From Algoriphagus sp. AGSA1 (GTDB taxonomy: Bacteria; Bacteroidota; Bacteroidia; Cytophagales; Cyclobacteriaceae), in the NCBI RefSeq assembly GCF_021390545.1, contig NZ_JAJUWR010000040.1, positions 1 through 42,646 on the forward strand: a DNA stretch of 42,646 nt. Direction: 5' to 3'. How positions within the stretch are numbered: position 1 is the stretch's first letter; each line of letters begins with the position of its first letter. Below are positions 34,617-42,646 of the stretch, in pieces. The notes below the pieces were generated by a model. The model ran no database searches. It was not told where the DNA came from and saw only the letters and a list, made by a program, of their open reading frames with translations. Position numbers and translations under genes: made by a program.

Positions 34617-36755
34617 ATGATTTTACCTATAAAAAAAATATACTTTTTGATTGATCGGAGGTACGCTCGAAGTGTAAAACACGGCAAAACATTTCGGCCT
34701 ATGTTGCAACTATTAACCATTGGGTTATACATTCTCGGGCTAATCGGCAAACTCTTGGTTCCTTCAAATCCGACTAGCCACTGCCTTCCATTGAAGAGTA
34801 AAATAATGCGCTTTTTAGGTCACCGCTTTTATCCGAAGAAACACGGTTTCCCTTTACTTTCCGCCGAGAAAATTAGCGAAAAAAGGTTTCAGTTTGCTGT
34901 ACCAAAAAATCCTCAGGTAACCTTACTGGTATTATGCAGCGATAGCTTAAGTGATTTGGTGAATTTTCTGGAATCTTTAGAGAGAAGCTGCAAAGGAGTG
35001 GAGAAAGAATTGATACTGATTATGGAGGAAGGGAATGAGGAGGTGGTACAGTATATGATGAAAAACATTGAAGGTGTCTCTGTGAGGTATTCTTCATATC
35101 AAAATGGTATTCGGGAAAGCATAAACCTTGCTGTTTCAGAGGCGAAGGGTGAATATTTCACAATACTCAAGCCTGCGGTTCTTCTGCAGGGGGATTGGTT
35201 ACAGGTGTTGTTAACGGAATTTGACAAAGACCAAAACATAGGAATGGTCAGTGCCAAAGTCCTTTCTTCGGATGGACTGTTATATGAAGCAGGGTCTTTT
35301 ATTGATTTCGATTTTCAGGTTAAAAGCTATGGTAATTCAGATTTTCCAGAACGTCCGAAATACAACTTTATAAGAGAATTAGAATGCGCTTCGGGCTGGC
35401 ATTCTTTGATAAGAAAATCAGATTTTGAGCAGGTTGGTGGAATAGAAATGGATGAGTCTTTATCTAAATCTTTTAGTAAGTTTTCCCTAGCTTTTCGCCA
35501 AAAACTAGGGAAAAAGATTGTTTATACACCCCAGGCCGAGATGATTAAACTAGACTCCCCGAGACAGATGGTTGAGTTATCAGAATCATGGGAAGTGCAA
35601 AAGGAGGGATTATCGGCTAGGTCATCCAGTAGTGATGCAAATGCCCGAAAGCTGCTCAGTCCCAAAAGCATGCTTTTTATAGATATCGGGCTTCCGGAAT
35701 ATGACAGGGATTCAGGCTCATTGCGGGCATTTTATTTACTGAAACTATTAAAGGAGCTAGGGAACCATGTTATCATTGTTCCACGAAAAGGCATTGCCGC
35801 ATCACCTTACCATGAAGAATTGATTAACCTAGGGATAGAGGTCTTATATGGTTTCCCTGATCGAAAAGGAATGTTCAAGGAACTTAAATCATTGTTGCCT
35901 TCTATAGATTTTGCCTGGATTTGTAGGCCTCAACTGAATTCAGAATTTGAGTGGATATTCAAGGTTAATCCACGCATAAAATGGATTTTTGACACCATAG
36001 ATTTACACTACGTAAGGTTGGAGAGAGAGGCCGAATTGTTCGGGAATAAAAGATTAATGAGAAAATCGTCCCGTTTTAAAAGGCTCGAATTAGCTATAGC
36101 TTCCAAAGCAGATTTGACACTCACAGTGACGGAAGATGAGAAAGGCTTGCTCAATGACAAGGGCATTAAGAATGTGGCAGTAATTCCGAATGTTCACGAA
36201 CCACATCAGATCAGGGATTATCCATCATTTGCCGAACGGAAGGGACTATTGTTCATAGGATCATATCATCATCCTCCTAATATTGATGCTGTCAAGTGGT
36301 GGATTGAGGAGATTATGCCTATAGTTTGGGCCAAATTCAAAGTTCCTGTCACACTTCTTGGAGATGCTCCAAGTAAAGAAGTAAAGGCTTTAGAAAATGA
36401 ACTGGTAAAAGTGCCAGGCTATGTGAGGGACATTGATCCTTATTTTACGAGTCACCGTGTTTTTGTGGCTCCTCTACGATATGGAGCAGGGATGAAAGGG
36501 AAAATTGGGCAGAGTCTGGCCTATAAGCTTCCAATTGTTACTACGGGGATCGGGGCGGAGGGCGTCGGCTTGACCCATGGATTGGACGTATTAATAGCAG
36601 ATGATAAAGAAACTTTTGCACAACAGATAATTAATGTTTATCAGGATGAGCAGCTCTGGGAGACCTTGGCAAGTAATTCACAGCAGGTGCTCGCTAGTTA
36701 TAGTCCGAGTCATATCAAAGGGAAATTACAAGTTCTATTGGAACGGATGGTATAA
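34617..36755 (+). CDS. two-domain glycosyltransferase with degenerate GT2-like N-terminus and GT4-type C-terminus
   Basis: This 712-residue protein is a paralogue of the next gene. The N-terminal region (about 95-310) aligns with that gene's GT2 domain but lacks its signature: the donor-site DD has become Glu137-Glu138 (IMEEGNE), the DxD-type NNDTQ has become LKPAV, and the ED catalytic pair is replaced by SKSFSKF. The C-terminal GT-B domain (about 345-710) is intact-looking: RDSGSLRAFYLLKLLKELG, WIFDTIDLHYVRL, VTEDEKGLL and VAPLRYGAGMKGKIGQSLAYKLP. It therefore probably transfers only one sugar, through the C-terminal domain. It follows the ABC exporter by 39 bp, apparently in one operon. 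Confidence 0.88.
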   Translation: MILPIKKIYFLIDRRYARSVKHGKTFRPMLQLLTIGLYILGLIGKLLVPSNPTSHCLPLKSKIMRFLGHRFYPKKHGFPLLSAEKISEKRFQFAVPKNPQVTLLVLCSDSLSDLVNFLESLERSCKGVEKELILIMEEGNEEVVQYMMKNIEGVSVRYSSYQNGIRESINLAVSEAKGEYFTILKPAVLLQGDWLQVLLTEFDKDQNIGMVSAKVLSSDGLLYEAGSFIDFDFQVKSYGNSDFPERPKYNFIRELECASGWHSLIRKSDFEQVGGIEMDESLSKSFSKFSLAFRQKLGKKIVYTPQAEMIKLDSPRQMVELSESWEVQKEGLSARSSSSDANARKLLSPKSMLFIDIGLPEYDRDSGSLRAFYLLKLLKELGNHVIIVPRKGIAASPYHEELINLGIEVLYGFPDRKGMFKELKSLLPSIDFAWICRPQLNSEFEWIFKVNPRIKWIFDTIDLHYVRLEREAELFGNKRLMRKSSRFKRLELAIASKADLTLTVTEDEKGLLNDKGIKNVAVIPNVHEPHQIRDYPSFAERKGLLFIGSYHHPPNIDAVKWWIEEIMPIVWAKFKVPVTLLGDAPSKEVKALENELVKVPGYVRDIDPYFTSHRVFVAPLRYGAGMKGKIGQSLAYKLPIVTTGIGAEGVGLTHGLDVLIADDKETFAQQIINVYQDEQLWETLASNSQQVLASYSPSHIKGKLQVLLERMV

Positions 36756-36791
36756 TGTGTTTTGAGTTGAGAATTTCTGAAAAATAGAATA

Positions 36792-39080
36792 ATGAAGATT
36801 TACAAGTGGATAGATAAGTATAATAAGAGGTACTGCTATAAAATCAACAATAAATATTATAGAGGTAGAGATGCTGGAAATACAGTGTTTTTTAGGCTGC
36901 ATCCCAACATCATTTTGTATTACTTGATTAGGCTTATAATAGTTCTGGCAGGAACAATTACGCTTAAAAAATCTATTCTTGATGAGCTTAAAAGACCTCT
37001 ATTTTCCAAAAGATCAGTATTCTTTTCTCCTGATGCATATTCCGCATTTTCCATTAGAATGCAGGAGTTTTTGCTTACACTTTTTGGGTATAGGTTTTTT
37101 GTTTCCCCATCGGCACTTCCTCAGCTGAGCCAAAAGGAAATTATGCGACAAAAAATAAGTTTTCCGAAAGTTGATAATCCTGAAATCTCCGTGATCATCC
37201 CGGTATTCAACCAGTTGGTTTATACATTTAATTGTTTGAAATCGTTAGAGAACAATATTCCGGATACCGTCAAGGTAGAATTAATACTTGTTGATGATTG
37301 CTCTACAGATGATACTCCCATCTTTCTAACTCAAAATGTTTCTGGCATCACCTATATTCGAAATGAGGAGAACAAAGGTTTTTTGATGAACTGCAATATA
37401 GCCGCGCGCCTAGCAAATGGGAAGTATATATATTTCTTGAATAACGATACTCAAGTGACGGCCGACTGGCTAAATCCCATGTTGAAACTGATGGAAGATG
37501 AGCAAGTCGGCTGTGTAGGAAGTAAGTTGATCTATGCACATGGCTTGCTTCAGGAAGCAGGAGGGATAATCTATCAGGATGCTTCTGGGGCTAATTACGG
37601 CAGAAATGACCTTCCTGACAGACCTAGGTACAACTACATCAGGGAAGTTGATTATTGCTCCGGTGCCAGCCTTTTGTTGAGGAAAAGTGATTTTGAAAAA
37701 CTCGAACTATTCGATCAGCGCTATATTCCTGCCTACTATGAAGATACAGATCTATGCTTTGCTGTAAGGAATGTATTGAAAAAGAAAGTTATGTTCCATC
37801 CACTTTCTGAAGTAATCCATTTTGAAGGTGTGACTTCGGGGAAGACCATTAAGAAAAATACGGTGAAAGCCTATCAGGAAGTAAATCGGGAAAAATTCCA
37901 GATGAAATGGCAACAGGTGTTACTTGAAATGCATGGTCATAGAAACGATGTATCAGAGGATAGCCGCAAGTTTTTACCGGCGAAGAGGCTTTTGTTTATT
38001 GATGACATTATCCCTGCTCATGACAGAAATTCTGGTTCTTATAGAGCATTTCAGCTGATAAGAATGTTGAAGGAATCAGGTTACCACATCACCTTTGTTC
38101 CTGATGATGCCAATAAGACAGAGCCCTATTTTTCTGACTTGGTGAAAATGGAGGTGGAAGTTCTGTATCGCTATCCGAATAGACCTGCAATGATCCGAGA
38201 ACTGAATGCCACGCTGGAAAAGTGTGATGTAATCTGGATCAGCAGGCCCCAAATGAATATGGAGTTTAGATGGCTTTTCAAACAATTTCCAAATGCCAAA
38301 TGGATTTATGACACCATCGATTTGCATCACATCCGCCTACAAAGACAAGCACTACAATCGGGTGATGAAGCTTTATTTACCGAAGCGGCACGGGTAAAAA
38401 TAGATGAATTGAAGATCGCGGAAGCCGCTGACCTAACTTTGACGGTGACTGAAGATGAAAAAGTTTTGTTAGAAAAAGAAGGGATTAAAACAGTGGCAGT
38501 AATTCCCAATATCCACGACCCTATATTTTCTACAAAAAATATTCCATTTGATCAACGGGAGGGACTGCTGTTTATAGGCGCATACAATCATCCTCCCAAT
38601 GTTGATGCGGCACAGTGGTTGGTTAATGAAATCATGCCGAAAGTGTGGGAAGAATTACCTGAGATTAAACTGACCCTACTAGGAAGCAAGCCCTCCTCTC
38701 AAATTTATGATTTGGCAAGTGAACGTGTGATTGTTCCGGGTTATGTGACGGACGTTTCTGATTATTTCAAAACCCATAAATTATTTGTAGCTCCACTGAG
38801 ATTTGGAGCTGGCATGAAAGGGAAAATCGGCCAAAGTCTGGCATACCAACTTCCAGTGATAACCAGTACCATTGGCTCAGAAGGAATGAATTTACGAGAT
38901 GGAAAAAACGTTTTAACTGCAGCAAATACTGAAGAGTTTGCTAAGAAAATAATCTTACTATATAATGATGAGATATTGTGGAATACACTTTTCAACAATT
39001 CCCATATAGCAATAGAGCAATTTAGTTATCCCGCTGTAAAAAGGGATGTTTCAGCTCTTTTAGATGATTTACTTTTTTAA
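36792..39080 (+). CDS. bifunctional GT2-GT4 glycosyltransferase
   Basis: This 762-residue protein has two glycosyltransferase domains. A hydrophobic segment (about 38-58) precedes the GT2 domain (about 130-340). That domain has SVIIPVFNQ, Asp168-Asp169 in LVDDCSTDD, Asp219 in FLNNDTQV, and Glu317-Asp318 in YYEDTDLCFA, all expected catalytic elements. The GT-B/GT4 domain (about 395-760) has DRNSGSYRAFQLIRMLKESG, WIYDTIDLHHIRL and VAPLRFGAGMKGKIGQSLAYQLP. It probably adds two sugars in sequence to one acceptor. Close similarity to the preceding gene points to tandem duplication followed by divergence. It is in the same operon, 36 bp downstream. Confidence 0.92.
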   Translation: MKIYKWIDKYNKRYCYKINNKYYRGRDAGNTVFFRLHPNIILYYLIRLIIVLAGTITLKKSILDELKRPLFSKRSVFFSPDAYSAFSIRMQEFLLTLFGYRFFVSPSALPQLSQKEIMRQKISFPKVDNPEISVIIPVFNQLVYTFNCLKSLENNIPDTVKVELILVDDCSTDDTPIFLTQNVSGITYIRNEENKGFLMNCNIAARLANGKYIYFLNNDTQVTADWLNPMLKLMEDEQVGCVGSKLIYAHGLLQEAGGIIYQDASGANYGRNDLPDRPRYNYIREVDYCSGASLLLRKSDFEKLELFDQRYIPAYYEDTDLCFAVRNVLKKKVMFHPLSEVIHFEGVTSGKTIKKNTVKAYQEVNREKFQMKWQQVLLEMHGHRNDVSEDSRKFLPAKRLLFIDDIIPAHDRNSGSYRAFQLIRMLKESGYHITFVPDDANKTEPYFSDLVKMEVEVLYRYPNRPAMIRELNATLEKCDVIWISRPQMNMEFRWLFKQFPNAKWIYDTIDLHHIRLQRQALQSGDEALFTEAARVKIDELKIAEAADLTLTVTEDEKVLLEKEGIKTVAVIPNIHDPIFSTKNIPFDQREGLLFIGAYNHPPNVDAAQWLVNEIMPKVWEELPEIKLTLLGSKPSSQIYDLASERVIVPGYVTDVSDYFKTHKLFVAPLRFGAGMKGKIGQSLAYQLPVITSTIGSEGMNLRDGKNVLTAANTEEFAKKIILLYNDEILWNTLFNNSHIAIEQFSYPAVKRDVSALLDDLLF

Positions 39081-39100
39081 AAACCCTAGAAAACATAGTC

Positions 39101-40057
39101 ATGCATAATACCTCCATAAAAATTTCAATTATCATTCCTACGTACAATTATGGTCGATACATTAAGGGGTTAATAGAAAATTTGCAGCAACAAACTTTTC
39201 AAAATTGGGAAGCCATTATTGTTGATGACGGATCTACTGACAATACACCGGAGCAAGTTGAACTACACAGCAAAGGGGAAGATAGGGTTACTTATTTAAG
39301 GATAACTAATAGTGGTTGTGGTGGTGCTCGAAACGCAGGTTTGGTTCATGCTACGGGAGACTATTTATGCTTTCTGGATGCAGATGATTTGATGAGTAAA
39401 GATAAACTTCAGATACAGCTAGATCTTGCATTAAGTCTTCCAAATGAGGTAATCACTTATACTGATCTAGCATATTTTGAAGATAAATCCCCGGAGAAAC
39501 ATTATCCTGATTTCAATATGAAAGGAATTGAATGGATGCCTAAGTTCAATGGAAGAAGTTTTGATATACTGGAGTCGTTGGTGCGTAATAATTTTACTGC
39601 TGTTAGTAGTCCGCTTGTGCATAGAAAATTCATGGTTGACAATAATATATCCTTCGATGGAGAACTTGACAGTAAAGAGGATTGGCTTTTTTGGATTGAA
39701 TGCGCACTGGCTAATGCCTCATTTCATTACTTTGGGGATGATAGAGCTAAAACTTTGATCCGCCGTCATGGCGATAGTCTTACTGTACAGATAGTTACTT
39801 TGCAATTTGGTGAAGTGCTTTTTCGCAAGAAGCTTGGCGCAGTAATTGAAAGATCAAAATTGAATACTGAATGGAAGACAAGATTGAGGCAGCTAAATAA
39901 TCAACTTAGTAAATGGCTTATTATGAAAATTATAGAAAGGGTCGAATTTAGCAACCCAAAAGAAGTTATAGGCTGTATAAGAGGTTTGGGGCTTAAAACC
40001 ACCATAATTTACTTTATCAAGCATCTGAATTACAAAAGGAAATTAAGGAGGAGCTGA
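39101..40057 (+). CDS. family 2 glycosyltransferase
   Basis: This is a 318-residue GT-A glycosyltransferase. The sequence opens with ISIIIPTYNYGRYIKGLIENL, then the donor-binding IIVDDGSTDNTPEQ, the SGCGGARNAGL turn and FLDADDL (DxD metal site). DSKEDWLFWIECAL supplies the ED catalytic-base region. The C-terminal end is basic and helical without a clear membrane span. It is the last gene of the plus-strand cluster, 20 bp after the bifunctional enzyme, and ends close to repeat copy B, which lies between it and the convergent GT4 gene. The sugar and linkage cannot be deduced. Confidence 0.92.
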   Translation: MHNTSIKISIIIPTYNYGRYIKGLIENLQQQTFQNWEAIIVDDGSTDNTPEQVELHSKGEDRVTYLRITNSGCGGARNAGLVHATGDYLCFLDADDLMSKDKLQIQLDLALSLPNEVITYTDLAYFEDKSPEKHYPDFNMKGIEWMPKFNGRSFDILESLVRNNFTAVSSPLVHRKFMVDNNISFDGELDSKEDWLFWIECALANASFHYFGDDRAKTLIRRHGDSLTVQIVTLQFGEVLFRKKLGAVIERSKLNTEWKTRLRQLNNQLSKWLIMKIIERVEFSNPKEVIGCIRGLGLKTTIIYFIKHLNYKRKLRRS

Positions 40058-40121
40058 ATTTTACCCTTCAGGAATTTGGGTGAGGAGTGAAATGGGTAAT
40101 AGATACATTTGAGATGTACTT

Positions 40122-40198
40122 AGGGCATGCTGAAAAATGCCAGTAATGGATCAAATGCTATCATTTTAAAGGCTTAACCAAATTTTTCATGGAGCCAG
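40122..40198. repeat. MITE/REP-like palindromic repeat, copy B
   Basis: It starts AGGGCATGCTGAAAAATGCC. Its first 50 bases are the reverse complement of copy A with about four differences. The far end (AATTTTTCATGGAGCC) is a decayed version of the GGTTTTTCAGTCAGCC arm of copy D. It is flanked by T, so the end reads TAGGG as in copy D. Confidence 0.75.
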
Positions 40199-40457
40199 GT
40201 TTCAGCGAGTTTAAGCTTTTCACCGCAATAGGTCTTTTGTCTATGCATCATACATCAGAAAATTCCAAAATCGGGATTTTCAAGCTAGTCTCAGCCATGC
40301 CCGTTTCTACGTTAGCCTTCTCGGCGTATAAGCATATTTCTTCACTCGGCGGCCTTAAAGCTGTTTTACCTAACACTTTTTCAGCAATCACTACCATACA
40401 ATGTAAACCCAATTTTACGTTTTCTATCCATGAAACAAATGATCTCCTAAGTCGCAT
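40174..40457 (-). other. two small overlapping open frames, unrecognised
   Basis: A 69-codon frame (40457 to 40248; begins MRLRRSFVSWIENVKLGLHC) ends in an ATGA overlap with the start of a 25-codon frame (40251 to 40174; ends ETWLHEKFG). The second ends inside repeat copy B. A longer plus-strand frame (40189-40545) covers the same bases, so coding direction is uncertain. I recognise neither product. They could be remnants of a mobile element linked to the repeat, or noise. Confidence 0.25.
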
Positions 40458-40621
40458 CTCTTGTTCCCTGATTATTAACTTTCAAATTCATCTTGACCGT
40501 TTTCATTTGGATAGAGGAACGTCGTCTCATATTCGAAGCCAATAATATTACTGATATTATGCCCTCTAATAGCTGTTTATTTGCAGAGGATATGACAATT
40601 GATAGCTCGAGGATTTAAGTG

Positions 40622-41788
40622 TCAAGGCACCAACACCGGTCTTCTTACCACAGAGGGTTCCAAGACTTCTTCATAGATCTGCATCAGTTGTCTGGAGATA
40701 ATACTTTGATCGAATCTTCTGATATTTTGAAATCCTCTCTCGATCATAGTCTGACGGCAGGTTTCATCAGAAAGCAGCTCTATATTTTCTATCAATGCTT
40801 CCGTATCATCGGGGTTTCCATAAAGTGCCCCGTGTCCACCTGCTTCCTGAAACGCTGAGCCTTCTGTGGTGATCACCGGGATTCCCATTTGCTGGGCTTC
40901 TATAATAGGGATGCCGAAACCCTCGAAATAAGAAGGGTAAATAAAGACATGGGCCATTTTATAGATAGTGGGTAGATCTTCAAAAGCAACATTATGAAGG
41001 AAAATGACCTTGTTTTGAAGGCGATGCTCTTCTATGTAAGCATGAAGTTCTTTCAGATAAGCTGTGGGCCTGCCTATGACTACTAAGGGCATATCCCAAT
41101 TTTGACGTTCTTTTAGGGCTTTGAGGATCAACTGGACGTTTTTTCTTTTTTCTATCGTACTTACAAAAAGCAGGAAACGCTCCGAGATGCCGTATTTTTG
41201 TTTGATCTGCTGTACCTGATCTATACTTACTTCCTGTTTGAAGATTTCGTTCACGCCTTGATATACTACTTTGATCTTTGCCGGATCTATCTGGAAGTAG
41301 TCAATAAGATCTCTTTTTGTCTGCTCGCTGACCGCAATTACCTGATCGGCTTCCCTACAGGATCTGGCCATTTTAAGCTTGTAGATCTGTACATCTATGG
41401 GATTGAACAATTCTGGGAATCTGCAAAAAAGCAGATCATGTACCGATACAATATATTTGGTGGATTTGTTTTTGATGATGGGTATCTCATTGCTGAGCCC
41501 GTGAAAAATGTCCAGATGGCTGTCAGAATGTTTTATTCCTTGATAAACACTCCTCCATATAGAGGACATCACGGGAAGTTTCCATACATCCTCGGGTGTA
41601 ATGGTTTCCTGGTTTACATTATTGCAGGCCTGTGTTATTTCCACTGCTTTTTTACTGTTTTCAGGAGTGTAGAGCAAGTAATCGTTTTTAGGGAAGTTTT
41701 GACTGAGCGACTTCAGTATGAACCTGCTATAATTTCCCAAGCCCGTAAAATTTTTGTACGCACGCTTAGCGTCGAATCCGATCTTCAT
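40622..41788 (-). CDS. family 4 glycosyltransferase (mannosyltransferase-like)
   Basis: This is a 388-residue GT-B glycosyltransferase. The N-terminal domain starts MKIGFDAKRAYKNFTGLGNY with the acceptor-side glycine loop, and HLDIFHGLSN and VSVHDLLFCRFPE follow. The C-terminal GT4 domain has FVSTIEKRKNVQLILKAL, VFIYPSYFEGFGIPIIEAQQMGIPVITT (the E-x7-E donor motif) and ALYGNPDDTEALIENI. It probably uses a nucleotide sugar such as GDP-mannose, though the donor is not certain. It is transcribed toward the plus-strand glycosyltransferase cluster, so it is a separate unit with a likely related role in surface-glycan synthesis. Confidence 0.93.
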   Translation of the reverse strand: MKIGFDAKRAYKNFTGLGNYSRFILKSLSQNFPKNDYLLYTPENSKKAVEITQACNNVNQETITPEDVWKLPVMSSIWRSVYQGIKHSDSHLDIFHGLSNEIPIIKNKSTKYIVSVHDLLFCRFPELFNPIDVQIYKLKMARSCREADQVIAVSEQTKRDLIDYFQIDPAKIKVVYQGVNEIFKQEVSIDQVQQIKQKYGISERFLLFVSTIEKRKNVQLILKALKERQNWDMPLVVIGRPTAYLKELHAYIEEHRLQNKVIFLHNVAFEDLPTIYKMAHVFIYPSYFEGFGIPIIEAQQMGIPVITTEGSAFQEAGGHGALYGNPDDTEALIENIELLSDETCRQTMIERGFQNIRRFDQSIISRQLMQIYEEVLEPSVVRRPVLVP

Positions 41789-42646
41789 AGGGGGTAGTTA
41801 GTTGGTTGGCACTTTAATATAACGCTAAGACGCAGGATATGATAATTTCGCTACAGAAAACTTGCCGCGAAAGAAAAAAAATGGTTTTTCTCATCCTTTT
41901 TACTGGGAAAAACTAAGTGTCATGGGTTCTATACTGTATTTTGACAGGATTAAATTTGATTTAACTTACTTTTTTAGAGCTGGTTAAGGGGCAGGCTTTT
42001 TATTTTGCGACTAGTGTTGGTGGGTAATATACGTTGCGGAGTTGTTTGAGGTCGAGAATCGAATACGGGAAACATTGGCATCCAGTGGTTAAACTCATCG
42101 GAACCATTAGTAGCTTACCTTTCCTTGACCTGCTTCATTTTGATTCAAAAGAAGTTTTTATGAGTTTAGCTGAACTAAAAGACTGTCCTATTCTTCGTCA
42201 TAAATACATTTCTATACCTTATTGAACACATAAAACACCCCCAATATGGGGTCTTATTGTGATCTTTAAACCTTAATTTATGTCATATCACGTCTGTGAT
42301 GGTCAAAGTCTTTGACAATCTGTTCTTTTTTGGGACAACGGGGATTTTTAAGCAGAACCTGAAGTTCAGAACTGGTTTTTCCAAATTGATTACAGCATAA
42401 AGGCGGGCCTCGGTCATTTATGAATTTAGATCATCGCTATCGTTTATGTCGGGATAGAGCGGTTGACTACTGTTTTGGTTTATTAGAAGTTGCGCATATA
42501 GATCTTATAGATCCCATACGGATCAGTCCTAAAAGTTGGGGGAATTGACTGAATCGATTTTCTTTGTTGAAAAAAAGAATTGGAAGAAAAGGATTACCTC
42601 AGCTTGCTTTTGCCGCATGGCCTGCTTGAATTTTTCAAGGTTACTT
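41789..42646. other. right-edge region without a confident gene
   Basis: These 858 bp lie upstream of the GT4 gene and should include its promoter. A small hairpin, ACCCC/GGGGT (42237-42252), is the only clear fold. A 63-codon plus-strand frame at 42034-42225 starts with TTG and shows no recognisable features. A minus-strand frame open from the window edge to a stop at 42529 (about 38 codons, with a KFKQAMRQKQAEVILFF-like stretch) might be the end of a gene entering from the right. None is firm enough to call. Confidence 0.4.

Larger units (their letters stand above)
40058..40621. other. gap with repeat copy B and unrecognised small frames
   Basis: This gap of about 560 bp lies between convergent glycosyltransferase genes. 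It contains repeat copy B (40122-40198) and two short minus-strand frames that overlap by 4 bp (40248-40457, then 40174-40251), listed separately. From 40460 to 40621 I see nothing definite. Confidence 0.5.

Noticed and set aside
42034..42225. 63-codon plus-strand frame near the right edge
   Set aside because: It starts with TTG and has no recognisable family, signal or operon partner. Its length is within chance expectation.

Overview
The window comes from a member of the Bacteroidota, most likely an aerobic or marine-type Cytophagales/Cyclobacteriaceae relative (family-level placement is an inference). The evidence is two SusC/SusD outer-membrane glycan-uptake pairs, a FecR/ECF-sigma pair, a giant hybrid two-component system (HTCS), an S1 sulfatase, lipoprotein signals of the Bacteroidota type, and almost no Shine-Dalgarno sequences. 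No rRNA, tRNA, CRISPR array, phage or complete insertion sequence was seen.

Layout. (1) 289-7681: a glycan-uptake locus with susD, susC (carrying an STN signalling domain) and fecR on the minus strand, and a divergent ECF sigma gene. This is trans-envelope sigma/anti-sigma control. (2) 7805-17145: a metabolic stretch with a TetR regulator, an S1 sulfatase lipoprotein, a tiny membrane protein, a sugar-porter MFS transporter, a four-helix membrane protein, an Amt ammonium channel, a cyclase-family hydrolase, a DUF1460 NlpC/P60-like amidase and a PNPOx-like flavoprotein. (3) 17580-28568: a compact polysaccharide-utilisation locus with an HTCS sensor/regulator on the minus strand, divergent susC and susD, then a GH30 glycoside hydrolase behind an intra-operon terminator-like hairpin. 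(4) 29098-31201: a small membrane protein and an AraC / VOC / DUF1569 / VOC module. (5) 31657-41788: a surface-glycan assembly cluster with a GT2, an MsbA-like ABC exporter, two paralogous two-domain glycosyltransferases, another GT2 and a convergent GT4.

How it works together. The two Sus systems bind and import glycans but are controlled by different logic: FecR/sigma sensing occupancy of the transporter itself, against HTCS sensing glycan fragments in the periplasm. The sulfatase and sugar porter fit the same glycan-feeding lifestyle. The glycosyltransferase cluster with its ABC exporter probably builds a cell-surface or exported glycan.

The less ordinary signals are: a family of at least four roughly 80-91 bp imperfect palindromes with AGGG...CCCT ends, scattered between genes (MITE/REP-like); a duplicated hairpin-bearing block in the HTCS/susC control region; and a tandem pair of two-domain glycosyltransferases in which the N-terminal GT2 domain of the first copy has lost its catalytic signature. 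I found no clearly new defence or mobile system.
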